In this document: in pieces, positions 39,186 through 56,177 of the stretch
How positions within the stretch are numbered: the first letter of the stretch is position 1
Layout: every line of letters begins with the position of its first letter
NCBI GenBank assembly: GCA_015693905.1
Contig: CP065161.1
Coordinates: 2,091,001-2,155,000 of the forward strand
Length of the DNA stretch: 64,000 nt
Origin: Rhodobacterales bacterium HKCCA1288
GTDB lineage: Bacteria > Pseudomonadota > Alphaproteobacteria > Rhodobacterales > Rhodobacteraceae
Reading direction: 5' to 3'
The notes under the pieces: model-generated
What the model was told of the DNA's origin: nothing
The model's input: the letters and a program-made list of their open reading frames with translations, nothing else
Database searches by the model: none
Translations under genes and position numbers: made by a program

Positions 39186-39540
39186 ACAGTTTTGGCCCTC
39201 TCTGTGCGAGGGGGCCGAAAGCCGCGGGGTTTGACCGCAAGAACTCGGATGGGGCAACTTTGGTCACAAAGTGGTGTTCCCTCTTGGGTTTCTTTGCGTT
39301 CTGTCGTATGGCCCCGTTTCGACCTGTGTCTGCGATTCGCTCGTGGGCGCGGTCACCTGTCCGAGACGGAGGGTGGGCGCATGCCCGTAAATCCTTCCTG
39401 AGATGGGAAACGAGTTTCGGATTTCCGCAAGGCCACCGCGCCTTCGGGCGGTCTGGCTCGGGCCCCTCACTTGGACCCGAAGAGGTAGGGAAACCTGCCA
39501 AACTTGAGCCGGGGGGTGACCCCCTAATTGGAGTAGAACT
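39186..39540 (+). promoter_or_regulatory. Long rplJ (L10) leader region
   Basis: 355 bases before the GTG start of rplJ. The start contains a GGCCCTC / GAGGG..GGCC stem (about 39194-39213), and the end has CCGCGCC-TTCG-GGCGG and GGGGGTGACCCCC hairpins just ahead of the ribosome site GGAG. L10-L12 leaders in bacteria bind the L10 complex to repress translation, so this is the likely role. An open frame of 166 codons crosses the leader, but its translation looks like antisense-type noise. No promoter was placed. Confidence 0.55.
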
Positions 39541-40059
39541 GTGGATAGAGCCCAGAAAGAGAGAGTGGTCGAGGAACTCGGCCAAATCTTTGAAAGCTCT
39601 GGCGTTGTCGTGGTGTCTCACTACGCGGGCCTCACGGTTGCTGAGATGCAAGACCTGCGCGCGAAAATGCGCGAAGCTGGTGGGTCTGTACGCGTCGCCA
39701 AGAACAGGCTCGCCAAGATCGCCCTTCAAGGAACGCCTGCCGAAGGCATTGCTGACCTGATGACGGGTATGACTGTGTTGTCCTATTCCGAGGATCCTGT
39801 GGCTGCGGCCAAGGTTGCCGAGGACTACGCCAAGGCGAATGCTAAATTCGTTATCATTGGCGGTGCTATGGGTGGCACTGTGCTTGATCAAGCTGGCGTT
39901 AAAGCCGTTGCGTCCATGCCATCCCGTGAGGAGCTTATTGCTTCGATCGTGGGCTGCATTGGGGCACCTGCTTCCAACATCGCTGGCGCAATTGGCGCAC
40001 CTGCTTCGAATATTGCGAGCATCCTTTCGACCATCGAAGAGAAGGCCGAAGCCGCATAA
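39541..40059 (+). CDS. rplJ: 50S ribosomal protein L10
   Basis: 172 residues from GTG 39541 with GGAG seven bases ahead. [20 protein letters not shown] start, [19 protein letters not shown] and [13 protein letters not shown] are typical. Carries the stalk dimers of L7/L12 on its C-terminal helix, where IGAPASNIA occurs twice in a row, as expected for dimer-binding helices in this class. Confidence 0.97.
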   Translation: MDRAQKERVVEELGQIFESSGVVVVSHYAGLTVAEMQDLRAKMREAGGSVRVAKNRLAKIALQGTPAEGIADLMTGMTVLSYSEDPVAAAKVAEDYAKANAKFVIIGGAMGGTVLDQAGVKAVASMPSREELIASIVGCIGAPASNIAGAIGAPASNIASILSTIEEKAEAA

Positions 40060-40135
40060 TGCAACCTTGAGACCCGTTATGTTTGGCTATGCCGCATGAC
40101 GTTGGATCACAAATTTTAGATACGGAAACCGAAAA

Positions 40136-40519
40136 ATGGCTGATATCAAAAAACTTGCCGAAGAGATCGTGGGCTTGACCCTTCTCGAAGCACAAGAACT
40201 GAAGAACTACCTCAAAGACGAATATGGCATCGAGCCTGCTGCAGGCGGCGCTGTCATGATGGCAGGCCCTGCTGCTGGTGGTGACGCCGGCGCAGCTGCT
40301 GAAGAGAAAACCGAATTTGACGTTATCCTGAAATCTGCTGGCGGCAATAAAATTGCTGTCATCAAAGAAGTTCGCGGCATCACAGGTCTTGGCCTCGTTG
40401 AAGCGAAGAACCTCGTTGAAGCAGGTGGCAAGGCCGTCAAAGAAGGCGTTGCAAAAGCAGAAGCAGACGACATCAAAGCCAAGCTCGAAGCAGCTGGCGC
40501 AGAAGTCGAACTCAAGTAA
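40136..40519 (+). CDS. rplL: 50S ribosomal protein L7/L12
   Basis: 127 residues. N-terminal dimerisation domain ([18 protein letters not shown]), an Ala/Gly hinge, and the factor-binding C-domain with [20 protein letters not shown]. Recruits translation GTPases. Followed by a 250-base gap ahead of rpoB. Confidence 0.98.
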   Translation: MADIKKLAEEIVGLTLLEAQELKNYLKDEYGIEPAAGGAVMMAGPAAGGDAGAAAEEKTEFDVILKSAGGNKIAVIKEVRGITGLGLVEAKNLVEAGGKAVKEGVAKAEADDIKAKLEAAGAEVELK

Positions 40520-40769
40520 TCATGGAAGGAATGCGCGTGGCGCATTCCCCATGTTGCGATGTGGCTGGGCGGGTTTTTCCTGTCCAGCCATCCTCACCTA
40601 GATGAGGGCCTTGGTGGCCAAGACCTTCTTCTAGGTGTGGTGCAGGATCGGGAGCTTGCCGGTGGGACGGCAGGCATGAATGGATCCTCCATCCGCTTGT
40701 TTCAAAGCCCCCCGTGCCGTGGCCCCGACGGTGCGCGTGGAGCGAAAGAAACGAAAGGTGTATCAGAGC
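40520..40769 (+). promoter_or_regulatory. rplL-rpoB intergenic region with strong hairpin
   Basis: A perfect nine-base hairpin GGAATGCGC-GTG-GCGCATTCC lies at 40528-40548, ten bases after the rplL stop, without a T-run. E. coli has an attenuator and an RNase III site in the same place, so a similar function is plausible. The rest holds no gene: the rpoB frame is open from 40680 but conserved sequence begins at 40770. Confidence 0.5.
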
Positions 40770-43700
40770 ATGGCTCAGACCTACGCAGGCCAGAAGCGCA
40801 TTCGCAAATTCTATGGCAAAATCCGTGAAGTATTGGAAATGCCGAACCTCATCGAGGTTCAAAAATCTTCCTATGACCTTTTCCTGAAATCAGGCGACCA
40901 AGACACGCCTTTGGATGGTGAAGGCATCAAGGGTGTTTTCCAGTCGGTTTTCCCGATCAAAGATTTCAACGAAACTTCGGTTTTGGAATTCGTTAAATAC
41001 GAATTGGAAGCCCCGAAGTTTGATGTCGAGGAATGCCAAAGCCGCGATTTGACTTATGCTGCGCCGCTCAAGGTGACCTTGCGTTTGATCGTATTTGATG
41101 TTGACGAGGATACGGGCGCAAAATCCGTCAAAGACATCAAAGAGCAAGATGTGTTCATGGGCGATATGCCTTTGATGACGCCAAATGGCACGTTCATCGT
41201 GAACGGCACCGAACGCGTGATCGTCAGCCAAATGCACCGTTCCCCTGGTGTGTTCTTCGACCATGACAAAGGCAAAACCCATTCTTCGGGCAAGCTTTTG
41301 TTTGCTTGCCGCATCATTCCTTATCGCGGCTCTTGGTTGGATTTCGAGTTTGACGCCAAGGACATCGTATTTGCGCGCATTGACCGCCGCCGCAAATTGC
41401 CAGTGACCACGCTGCTTTATGCACTTGGTTTGGATCAAGAAGGCATCATGGATGCCTATTATGACACTGTGATGTTCCGCTCTGTTAAGAACAAAGGTTG
41501 GGCAACCAAGTTCTTCCCCGAGCGCGTGCGCGGCACCCGTCCTACATTTGATCTTGTTGATGCAGCCACGGGTGAAGTCATCGCTGAGGCAGGCAAGAAG
41601 ATCACCCCGCGCGCCGTGAAGCAGCTGATTGATGAGGGTAAAGTCTCCGAGCTGTTGGTGCCTTTCGATCACATCGTGGGCCGCTTTGTTGCGAAGGATA
41701 TCATCAACGAAGAAACTGGCGCGATTTATGTCGAAGCTGGGGACGAGTTGACATGGGAAACCGACAAGGATGGCAATGTCACGGGCGGCACGCTGAAGGA
41801 TCTGATGGATGCGGGCATCACCGACATCCCCGTTCTCGACATCGATAACATCAATGTTGGCGCCTATATCCGCAACACTATGGCCGTTGATAAGAACATG
41901 AACCGCGAAGGCGCGTTGATGGATATCTATCGGGTCATGCGCCCAGGCGAGCCACCAACCGTTGAAGCGGCAAGCGCCCTCTTTGACACGCTGTTCTTCG
42001 ACAGCGAGCGCTATGATCTGTCTGCCGTTGGTCGCGTGAAGATGAACATGCGCCTCGATCTCGATGCGCCTGACACAACCCGCATTCTGCGCCGCGAAGA
42101 TATCGTTGCCTGCATCAAGGCCTTGGTCGAACTGCGCGATGGCAAGGGCGACATTGACGATATTGACCATTTGGGCAACCGCCGCGTGCGTTCGGTGGGT
42201 GAATTGATGGAGAACCAGTATCGCGTGGGCCTGCTTCGTATGGAGCGCGCGATCAAGGAACGTATGTCCTCGGTCGAAATCGATACTGTGGTGCCACAGG
42301 ATCTGATCAACGCGAAACCCGCCGCTGCGGCTGTTCGCGAATTCTTTGGCTCAAGCCAGTTGTCTCAGTTCATGGACCAGACCAACCCACTGTCGGAAGT
42401 CACCCATAAGCGCCGCTTGTCGGCTCTTGGGCCTGGCGGTCTGACGCGCGAGCGTGCAGGGTTCGAGGTTCGTGACGTTCACCCAACCCATTACGGCCGT
42501 ATGTGCCCGATTGAAACGCCTGAAGGGCCGAATATTGGTCTGATCAACTCGCTTGCGACCTTCGCGCGGGTGAACAAATACGGCTTCATCGAAACCCCAT
42601 ATCGCCGCGTTGTGGACACCAAAGTGACCGATGAGGTCGTCTACATGTCCGCGACCGAAGAAATGCGCCACACAGTTGCGCAGGCCAACGCCACTTTGGA
42701 CGCAAGCGGCAAGTTCATCAATGATCTGGTGAACACCCGTCAATCGGGCGAATACACGCTTGCACCGCGCGATCAGGTTGACCTGATTGACGTATCGCCC
42801 AAGCAGTTGGTTTCGGTTGCTGCCTCGCTCATTCCATTCTTGGAAAACGATGACGCGAACCGCGCTTTGATGGGCTCGAACATGCAACGTCAGGCGGTTC
42901 CGCTGTTGCAAGCTGACGCGCCTTTCGTGGGCACAGGCATCGAAAGTGTTGTCGCACGCGATTCTGGTGCGGCGATCATGGCCAAACGTGGCGGGATCAT
43001 CGACCAAGTGGATGCAGAACGTATCGTTGTGCGCGCCACCGAAGATCTGGAACTGGGCGATGCTGGCGTGGATATCTACCGCCTTCGTAAATTCCAGCGC
43101 TCAAACCAGAACACCTGCATCAACCAGCGCCCCTTGGTGAAAGTGGGCGATCGTGTTGGCAAAGGTGAAGTGATTGCCGATGGCCCCTCGACCGATATGG
43201 GCGAATTGGCCTTGGGTAAGAACGTGGTCGTGGCGTTTATGCCATGGAACGGCTACAACTACGAAGACTCGATCCTCATTTCCGAGCGCATCGTGCGTGA
43301 TGATGTTTTCACCTCGATCCATATCGAGGAATTCGAAGTTGCTGCCCGTGACACTAAGCTTGGGCCTGAGGAAATCACCCGCGACATTCCAAACGTAGGG
43401 GAAGAAGCCCTTCGCAACCTCGATGAGGCGGGCATCGTCTATATCGGCGCCGAAGTTGGGCCGGGTGACATTCTTGTTGGTAAGATCACGCCAAAGGGTG
43501 AAAGCCCAATGACCCCAGAAGAAAAACTTCTGCGGGCGATCTTTGGCGAAAAAGCGTCTGATGTGCGTGATACATCGTTGCGCCTGCCACCCGGTGATTT
43601 CGGGACAGTCGTGGAAGTGCGCGTTTTCAACCGCCATGGTGTCGACAAGGACGAGCGCGCGCTGCAAATTGAGCGCGAGATTGTCGAGCGTCTGGCACGC

Positions 43701-44906
43701 GACCGTGATGACGAGTTGGCAATTCTTGAGCGCAACATCTATGCGCGTCTCAAGTCCATGCTGCTTGGCAAAACTGCGGTAAAAGGGCCAAAAGGCGTCA
43801 AAGCAGGGTCTGAGATCACGGAAGAGTTGCTTGAAACGCTCAGCCACGGCCAGTGGTGGCAGCTTGCCCTTGGTGATGAGAAGGACGCCGCTGAAGTAGA
43901 GGCGCTGAACCAACAGTTTGACGCACAGAAGCGCACCTTGGATCACCGTTTTGAGGATAAGGTCGAGAAAGTTCGCCGCGGCGATGACCTGCCTCCAGGC
44001 GTGATGAAAATGGTCAAAGTCTTTATCGCCGTGAAGCGCAAGCTTCAGCCAGGTGATAAGATGGCGGGCCGTCACGGCAACAAGGGTGTGATCTCGAAAG
44101 TGGTTCCGATGGAGGATATGCCTTTCCTTGCAGATGGCACCCCTGTCGATTTCGTTCTGAACCCTCTCGGCGTGCCTTCGCGTATGAACGTGGGTCAGAT
44201 TTTGGAAACCCATATGGGTTGGGCCGCACGCGGTCTGGGTCTGAAGATTGACGAAGCCTTGGACGAATATCGCCGCTCTGGTGACATGACGCCTGTGCGC
44301 GATGCCCTCAAAATCGCTTATGGTGATGAGGTGTATGGCGAGGCCTTTGCCGATCTGGACGACACAGCATTGGTTGAGTCCGCTTCAACCGTGACCCGCG
44401 GTGTTCCGATTGCAACGCCTGTATTTGACGGTGCAAAAGAGGCCGATGTAAACGATGCGCTGACCCGCGCGGGCTTTGACACATCGGGCCAATCGGTTCT
44501 TTACGATGGCCGCACGGGTGAGCAATTCGCCCGTCCCGTCACCGTGGGTGTGAAATACCTGCTGAAACTGCATCACCTCGTGGATGACAAAATCCACGCG
44601 CGCTCGACAGGGCCATACAGCCTTGTCACCCAACAGCCGCTCGGCGGTAAGGCGCAATTCGGTGGGCAGCGCTTCGGTGAGATGGAGGTCTGGGCCTTGG
44701 AGGCTTATGGCGCTGCATACACCTTGCAGGAAATGCTCACTGTTAAGTCGGATGACGTTGCAGGCCGCACCAAGGTCTATGAATCGATCGTCAAAGGCGA
44801 GGACAATTTCGAAGCAGGCGTGCCTGAATCGTTCAACGTTCTCGTCAAGGAAGTGCGTGGCCTCGGCCTCAACATGGAACTCCTGGATGCGGAGGATGAA
44901 GAGTAA
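40770..44906 (+). CDS. rpoB: RNA polymerase beta subunit
   Basis: 1378 residues, the length usual in alphaproteobacteria. Start [20 protein letters not shown] at 40770. The rifampicin region [20 protein letters not shown] and [19 protein letters not shown] are wild type. [12 protein letters not shown] and the end of the chain, [20 protein letters not shown], are present. Forms the catalytic core with beta-prime. Confidence 0.98.
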   Translation: MAQTYAGQKRIRKFYGKIREVLEMPNLIEVQKSSYDLFLKSGDQDTPLDGEGIKGVFQSVFPIKDFNETSVLEFVKYELEAPKFDVEECQSRDLTYAAPLKVTLRLIVFDVDEDTGAKSVKDIKEQDVFMGDMPLMTPNGTFIVNGTERVIVSQMHRSPGVFFDHDKGKTHSSGKLLFACRIIPYRGSWLDFEFDAKDIVFARIDRRRKLPVTTLLYALGLDQEGIMDAYYDTVMFRSVKNKGWATKFFPERVRGTRPTFDLVDAATGEVIAEAGKKITPRAVKQLIDEGKVSELLVPFDHIVGRFVAKDIINEETGAIYVEAGDELTWETDKDGNVTGGTLKDLMDAGITDIPVLDIDNINVGAYIRNTMAVDKNMNREGALMDIYRVMRPGEPPTVEAASALFDTLFFDSERYDLSAVGRVKMNMRLDLDAPDTTRILRREDIVACIKALVELRDGKGDIDDIDHLGNRRVRSVGELMENQYRVGLLRMERAIKERMSSVEIDTVVPQDLINAKPAAAAVREFFGSSQLSQFMDQTNPLSEVTHKRRLSALGPGGLTRERAGFEVRDVHPTHYGRMCPIETPEGPNIGLINSLATFARVNKYGFIETPYRRVVDTKVTDEVVYMSATEEMRHTVAQANATLDASGKFINDLVNTRQSGEYTLAPRDQVDLIDVSPKQLVSVAASLIPFLENDDANRALMGSNMQRQAVPLLQADAPFVGTGIESVVARDSGAAIMAKRGGIIDQVDAERIVVRATEDLELGDAGVDIYRLRKFQRSNQNTCINQRPLVKVGDRVGKGEVIADGPSTDMGELALGKNVVVAFMPWNGYNYEDSILISERIVRDDVFTSIHIEEFEVAARDTKLGPEEITRDIPNVGEEALRNLDEAGIVYIGAEVGPGDILVGKITPKGESPMTPEEKLLRAIFGEKASDVRDTSLRLPPGDFGTVVEVRVFNRHGVDKDERALQIEREIVERLARDRDDELAILERNIYARLKSMLLGKTAVKGPKGVKAGSEITEELLETLSHGQWWQLALGDEKDAAEVEALNQQFDAQKRTLDHRFEDKVEKVRRGDDLPPGVMKMVKVFIAVKRKLQPGDKMAGRHGNKGVISKVVPMEDMPFLADGTPVDFVLNPLGVPSRMNVGQILETHMGWAARGLGLKIDEALDEYRRSGDMTPVRDALKIAYGDEVYGEAFADLDDTALVESASTVTRGVPIATPVFDGAKEADVNDALTRAGFDTSGQSVLYDGRTGEQFARPVTVGVKYLLKLHHLVDDKIHARSTGPYSLVTQQPLGGKAQFGGQRFGEMEVWALEAYGAAYTLQEMLTVKSDDVAGRTKVYESIVKGEDNFEAGVPESFNVLVKEVRGLGLNMELLDAEDEE

Positions 44907-44940
44907 GCGGTTGGCGGGGCCCGTCCCCGCCGCTGCCTGA

Positions 44941-49206
<4,266 letters not shown>

Positions 49207-49241
49207 GAGCATCTTGCGCTATGCGCAGTAAGCTATTGAAG

Positions 49242-49280
49242 CGCCCCGTTGCGATCTCGCAATGGGGCGTTTCCTTTTTT
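49242..49280 (+). terminator. Intrinsic terminator after rpoC
   Basis: Twelve-base stem CGCCCCGTTGCG / CGCAATGGGGCG (one G-U pair) with a four-base loop, followed by TTTCCTTTTTT. Confidence 0.9.
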
Positions 49281-49350
49281 ATACCGCCTCTTTTCCGATG
49301 CGCGCCCATCCCGTAAGCTTGGGGTGCTAAACTGGGAATGAAAGCGGCAT

Positions 49351-50211
49351 ATGGCCAAGGATTTATCCAATCAGATTGTGGGCGTCTGCCGTTTTTCCTA
49401 TGCGGGCGAAGGTGGCTTTGCTTCGGCCACGATGGAGCAATGGGCGCTAGAGGCCATGCTCTATGATCCTGCTCGCATGAAGCAGCGCTTTGTGTTGTTT
49501 GAACAAATCTGCCTCCCGTCCTTGGCCGCTCAAACGGATCAGGATTTCAAATTGATCGCTTTGATCGCGGATACGATGCCCTATCGGTGGCGGCGGCGTC
49601 TGAAGGATTTGATGGCCCCTTATCCCTTCCTGCAGGTTTGCACCCTTGAGGCAGCGGGGCCTCTAAACTCCACCCGCCGCGCCTTTCGGCGTGGGTGGGA
49701 TCGGCATTCGAAATTCATCACGGGGTTTCGCATTGATGATGATGATGCTGTGGCCTGTGACTATATCGCCAAGACCCGCGCGGTCGCAGATCAGTTGTTG
49801 GAACTGGGGTGGGCTGATGAAGACACCCCTGCCGCTATCGCCTTTCATCGGGGCATTTATTGGAACATGAATTCCCAAGAAAAACCCTATTGGGAATTTT
49901 CGGAAATCGGCCCTTTGGGATTGGCCAGCGCGATGGTCACGCATAATGACAGTCTCGCCAATGTTTATCGGTGGAACCATCGCAAGATTGCGGCCAATGT
50001 GCGCACATGGTGCGATCCAAATGATGTGATGTTCGTGCGCACGCTGCATGGGGTGAATGACAGTGATCGTTCTATCCCCCCCACTGCCGAGTTGATGGAG
50101 ATCACCAAAGCACAAACCCTGATGCGCGACCGCTTTGCGCTGCAACCGATCAAGACCCTTGCTGCGCTTGCACGATTGCGCGAAAATGACCCCAATAGTG
50201 ACGATGACTGA
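49351..50211 (+). CDS. Putative rhamnosyltransferase-like glycosyltransferase
   Basis: 286 residues. FVLFEQICLPSLAAQTDQDF and the DxD-type metal site GFRIDDDDAVACDYI fit the family annotated as putative rhamnosyl transferases, which share a GT-A-like fold. The N-terminal GVCRFSYAGEGGF is also typical. Acceptor unknown; perhaps a surface polysaccharide. It interrupts the usual rpoC to rpsL spacing together with the next gene. Confidence 0.8.
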   Translation: MAKDLSNQIVGVCRFSYAGEGGFASATMEQWALEAMLYDPARMKQRFVLFEQICLPSLAAQTDQDFKLIALIADTMPYRWRRRLKDLMAPYPFLQVCTLEAAGPLNSTRRAFRRGWDRHSKFITGFRIDDDDAVACDYIAKTRAVADQLLELGWADEDTPAAIAFHRGIYWNMNSQEKPYWEFSEIGPLGLASAMVTHNDSLANVYRWNHRKIAANVRTWCDPNDVMFVRTLHGVNDSDRSIPPTAELMEITKAQTLMRDRFALQPIKTLAALARLRENDPNSDDD

Positions 50212-50248
50212 GCCTAGATTTCCGCTCAGACCACAAGGAGCGCGGTTT

Positions 50249-51196
50249 TTGACACCCAATATCAAGGGCGCATTGCTGATGTCAGGCGCCATGGCCGCCT
50301 TTACGCTCAATGATACATTGGTGAAACTGGTCACCCAGACTGTGCCACTGTTTCAGATGATCTTTTTGCGGGGGGTTCTGACAGCCATTATGATGGTGGC
50401 CCTGCTTTGGTGGATGGGGCAGCTGCGCTTTCACATTCCACCTGTGGATCGCGGCAAGGTGATCGGCCGCATATTGGCCGAAATAGCCGCCATGATCACG
50501 TTTATGATTGCATTGATCCATATGCCCTTGGCCAATGTTGCCGCAATTCTGGCGGCTCTGCCGCTAAGTGTGACATTGGTTGCCTTTCTCGTGTTCCGCG
50601 AACCTGTGGGGTGGCGGCGGATGCTGGCCATTACGGTTGGTTTTGCGGGTGTCATGTTGATCGTAAAACCCGGGGGCGAGGGGTTCACTATCTACTCCAT
50701 CTATGCGCTGATGACTGTGGGTTTCGTGACCATTCGTGATCTTCTGACCCGCCGCTTGTCACCCGAGGCCCCCTCGATGGGTGTGGCATTTATTACGGCC
50801 GTTGCTGTTGGCCTATCGGGTGGGGTTTTGTCCATCAGTGAAGATTGGCAACCGATCAACATGATTGAGGCGACCTATATCATTGGCGCTGCAATCTGCA
50901 TCATTGGGGGTTATCTGTTTTCTATCATGACCATGCGGGTGGGTGAAATTGGCGTGGTCGCGCCGTTTCGCTATACAGCCCTTGTTTGGGCGCTGATTTT
51001 GGGGTTCCTCGTGTTTGGGGATTGGCCCGATCTTTTGACCTTACTTGGGGCTGCGATTGTCGTGGCCTCGGGCATTTTCACGCTACTGCGTGAACATCGC
51101 GTGGCGCGCCGTGCTGAACGGTTGGCGGCCTCGCTGACGGCAACCGCAGTGGCCGATGCCCCAATATCTGGCCCGTCTCAAATGCAGCGGGACTAG
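50249..51196 (+). CDS. DMT superfamily (EamA) transporter
   Basis: About 315 residues from TTG 50249, which has a strong AAGGAG ribosome site eight bases ahead and gives the start MTPNIKGALLMSGAMAAFTL. An in-frame ATG at 50204 overlapping the previous gene would add 15 residues and lacks a ribosome site. Ten membrane segments in two EamA repeats: AAFTLNDTLVKL and LANVAAILAALPLSVTLVAF in the first, ICIIGGYLFSIMTMRVGEIG and VAPFRYTALVWALILGFLVF in the second. Substrate unknown. Confidence 0.87.
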   Translation: MTPNIKGALLMSGAMAAFTLNDTLVKLVTQTVPLFQMIFLRGVLTAIMMVALLWWMGQLRFHIPPVDRGKVIGRILAEIAAMITFMIALIHMPLANVAAILAALPLSVTLVAFLVFREPVGWRRMLAITVGFAGVMLIVKPGGEGFTIYSIYALMTVGFVTIRDLLTRRLSPEAPSMGVAFITAVAVGLSGGVLSISEDWQPINMIEATYIIGAAICIIGGYLFSIMTMRVGEIGVVAPFRYTALVWALILGFLVFGDWPDLLTLLGAAIVVASGIFTLLREHRVARRAERLAASLTATAVADAPISGPSQMQRD

Positions 51197-51213
51197 CGCA
51201 GACCCTGCCGCTG

Positions 51214-51242
51214 TTGACACCCCATACGATTCCCCCTATACG
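51214..51242 (+). promoter_or_regulatory. Strong sigma70-type promoter of the str operon
   Basis: TTGACA (exact consensus) and TATACG separated by 17 bases, 18 bases after the transporter stop. It would drive rpsL-rpsG-fusA-tuf with a leader of about 190 bases. Confidence 0.7.
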
Positions 51243-51440
51243 CCGCGCCATGAGCGGCATTTTGCGCCTTGCGCGAGCTTGCCCGAGATACAGAACTGAG
51301 TGGTCATGATCCAGGCGATTTGATGCCTCGATCCTCTGAGAATTCCACCGCGGCGGCCTCCAGGTAGGGAAAGGGCGCTTGCGGTTTTGGTGTTTTGCAT
51401 ACGCAAGATGCCCTTTGACATGAGCAAGACGGGGAACCGA

Positions 51441-51812
51441 ATGCCTACGATTCAACAGCTGATCCGTAAACCACGGCAGCCCAAAGTAAAACGCTCCAAG
51501 TCGCAGCACTTGGAATCCTGCCCGCAGAAGCGCGGCGTATGCACACGCGTCTACACCACGACGCCAAAGAAGCCGAACTCGGCTATGCGTAAGGTTGCCA
51601 AGGTGCGCCTGACGAATGGTTTTGAGGTCATCAGCTACATTCCTGGTGAGAAACACAACCTCCAAGAGCACTCTGTTGTTCTGATCCGTGGCGGCCGTGT
51701 GAAAGACCTTCCAGGTGTGCGTTATCACATTCTGCGCGGTGTGCTTGATACGCAGGGCGTTAAAGATCGCCGTCAGCGTCGTTCGAAATATGGCGCGAAG
51801 CGTCCGAAGTAA
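51441..51812 (+). CDS. rpsL: 30S ribosomal protein S12
   Basis: 123 residues from ATG 51441; the frame opens earlier at 51387. [37 protein letters not shown] and [15 protein letters not shown] are present. The streptomycin-determining lysines of TPKKPNS and GGRVKDLPG are wild type. S12 sits in the decoding centre. Confidence 0.98.
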   Translation: MPTIQQLIRKPRQPKVKRSKSQHLESCPQKRGVCTRVYTTTPKKPNSAMRKVAKVRLTNGFEVISYIPGEKHNLQEHSVVLIRGGRVKDLPGVRYHILRGVLDTQGVKDRRQRRSKYGAKRPK

Positions 51813-52295
<483 letters not shown>

Positions 52296-52322
52296 TTTTA
52301 ATTCTAGCCTGAGGACCACCAG

Positions 52323-54446
<2,124 letters not shown>

Positions 54447-54454
54447 ACCAGGGT

Positions 54455-54507
54455 GGCGGGGTGAACCCCGCCCTACCCACCAACCGTAGGGCGGGCAGTT
54501 TCCCGCC
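54455..54507. repeat. REP-like tandem hairpins between fusA and tuf copy 2
   Basis: GGCGGGG-TGAA-CCCCGCC (54455-54472), then CCCGCCCTAC (54467-54476) repeated inverted as GTAGGGCGGG (54486-54495), then a third stem GGCGGG / CCCGCC (54490-54507). The elements can fold as two hairpins or as one longer stem. CCGCCCTAC..GTAGGGCGG units resemble short dispersed palindromic repeats of Rhodobacterales genomes. Confidence 0.6.
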
Positions 54508-54533
54508 GCTCTGAACAAGACAAGGAGGCCATC

Positions 54534-55709
54534 ATGGCAAAGGAAAAGTTTGAACGTAATAAGCCGCACGTGAACATTGGCACGATTGGTCACGTTGACC
54601 ACGGCAAGACGACACTGACAGCGGCGATCACGAAGTATTTTGGTGATTTCAGAGCGTATGATCAGATTGACGGCGCCCCTGAAGAGAAGGCGCGCGGGAT
54701 CACGATTTCGACTGCGCATGTTGAGTATGAGACAGATGCGCGTCACTACGCGCATGTGGACTGCCCTGGTCACGCTGACTATGTGAAGAACATGATCACC
54801 GGTGCGGCGCAGATGGACGGCGCGATCTTGGTTGTGAACGCGGCGGACGGCCCTATGCCACAGACGCGCGAGCACATTTTGCTTGGTCGTCAGGTTGGTA
54901 TCCCTGCGATGGTTGTTTACATGAACAAAGTCGATCAGGTTGATGACGAAGAGTTGTTGGAACTTGTTGAGATGGAAATCCGCGAGCTTCTGTCTTCTTA
55001 CGACTTCCCTGGCGATGACATTCCTGTTGTTAAAGGGTCTGCTTTGGCGGCGATGGAAGGCCGTGACGCAGAGATCGGTGAGAACTCGATCCGCGCGTTG
55101 ATGGAAGCTGTTGACAGCTACATCCCAACGCCTGCACGCGCAGTTGACCAGCCATTCTTGATGCCAATCGAAGACGTGTTCTCGATTTCTGGCCGCGGCA
55201 CCGTTGTGACGGGCCGTGTTGAGCGTGGTGTGATCAATGTGGGTGACGAGATTGAGATCGTTGGTATCCGCGACACCTCCAAGACGACCTGCACAGGCGT
55301 TGAGATGTTCCGCAAGCTGCTTGACCGTGGTGAAGCGGGCGACAATATCGGCGCGCTTCTGCGTGGTGTTGATCGTGAGGGCGTTGAGCGTGGTCAGGTT
55401 CTCTGCAAGCCAGGTTCTGTGAAGCCACACACGAAGTTCGAAGCTGAGGCTTATATCCTCACGAAAGAAGAAGGTGGTCGTCACACCCCGTTCTTCGCGA
55501 ACTACCGTCCTCAGTTCTACTTCCGCACCACGGACGTTACCGGCACTGTGACCCTGCCTTCTGGCACGGAAATGGTTATGCCCGGCGACAACCTGAAGTT
55601 CGAAGTCGAGCTGATCGCCCCCATCGCGATGGAAGATGGTCTGCGCTTCGCCATCCGCGAAGGCGGCCGCACAGTCGGCGCAGGCGTGGTCTCCAAAATC
55701 ATCGCTTAA
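54534..55709 (+). CDS. tuf: Elongation factor Tu, copy 2
   Basis: 391 residues, in the classical str-operon place after fusA. GGAGG ribosome site. Same functional motifs as copy 1. Base-by-base reading shows no difference to 34717-35892, yet flanks diverge from the base before ATG and directly after TAA. This points to recent gene conversion. Confidence 0.98.
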   Translation: MAKEKFERNKPHVNIGTIGHVDHGKTTLTAAITKYFGDFRAYDQIDGAPEEKARGITISTAHVEYETDARHYAHVDCPGHADYVKNMITGAAQMDGAILVVNAADGPMPQTREHILLGRQVGIPAMVVYMNKVDQVDDEELLELVEMEIRELLSSYDFPGDDIPVVKGSALAAMEGRDAEIGENSIRALMEAVDSYIPTPARAVDQPFLMPIEDVFSISGRGTVVTGRVERGVINVGDEIEIVGIRDTSKTTCTGVEMFRKLLDRGEAGDNIGALLRGVDREGVERGQVLCKPGSVKPHTKFEAEAYILTKEEGGRHTPFFANYRPQFYFRTTDVTGTVTLPSGTEMVMPGDNLKFEVELIAPIAMEDGLRFAIREGGRTVGAGVVSKIIA

Positions 55710-55718
55710 GATTTGAGA

Positions 55719-55848
55719 TTGGCACGCGGGGGAAACCCCGTGTGCCAACTTCACCCGCTGGGTGCAATATCGCACCCAAATTGAAACCGGTTCGACGAGG
55801 GGATGTGGTGACACATTGCCCTCCTCTCAATCGTAAAGGATCAGAGTA
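55719..55848 (+). promoter_or_regulatory. Structured leader ahead of the S10 operon
   Basis: A 13-base hairpin with GAAA loop (55719-55748; TTGGCACGCGGGG pairing with one G-U), a smaller GGGTGC / GCACCC stem (55760-55777) and an imperfect stem around ATGTG-GTGA-CACAT (about 55797-55824). Together they could form an RNA leader; in E. coli L4 regulates the S10 leader. No T-run follows the first hairpin. Confidence 0.5.
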
Positions 55849-56163
55849 ATGGCCATTCAAAGCCAAAACATCCGTATCCGCCTCAAGGCGTTTGATTACC
55901 GCGTTCTGGATGCCAGCACGCAGGAAATCGTGAACACCGCCAAGCGGACGGGTGCACAGGTGCGCGGGCCTATCCCGCTGCCAAACAAGATCGAAAAATT
56001 CACTGTTCTGCGTGGGCCTCACATCGACAAGAAGAGCCGCGACCAGTGGGAAATTCGCACCCATAAGCGTCTGTTGGATATTGTTGATCCAACACCACAG
56101 ACTGTGGATGCATTGATGAAGCTCGACCTCGCCGCTGGCGTGGATGTCGAGATCAAGGTCTAA
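55849..56163 (+). CDS. rpsJ: 30S ribosomal protein S10 (NusE)
   Basis: 104 residues. [18 protein letters not shown] start, [19 protein letters not shown] and [19 protein letters not shown]. Part of the 30S head and of antitermination complexes with NusB. Opens the S10 operon. Confidence 0.98.
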   Translation: MAIQSQNIRIRLKAFDYRVLDASTQEIVNTAKRTGAQVRGPIPLPNKIEKFTVLRGPHIDKKSRDQWEIRTHKRLLDIVDPTPQTVDALMKLDLAAGVDVEIKV

Positions 56164-56177
56164 GGGGGGCATCGGAT

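Noticed and set aside
39260-39760. 166-codon plus-strand frame across the rplJ leader
   Set aside because: Overlaps the start of real L10 in another frame, and the translation shows no family features.
39950-40030. Repeated GAPASNIA in L10 as a recent duplication
   Set aside because: Repeated short helices binding L7/L12 dimers are normal for the L10 C-terminus.
40890-42170. 426-codon minus-strand frame inside rpoB, and similar ones in rpoB and rpoC
   Set aside because: Shadows of conserved RpoB/RpoC coding sequence without ribosome sites or domains.
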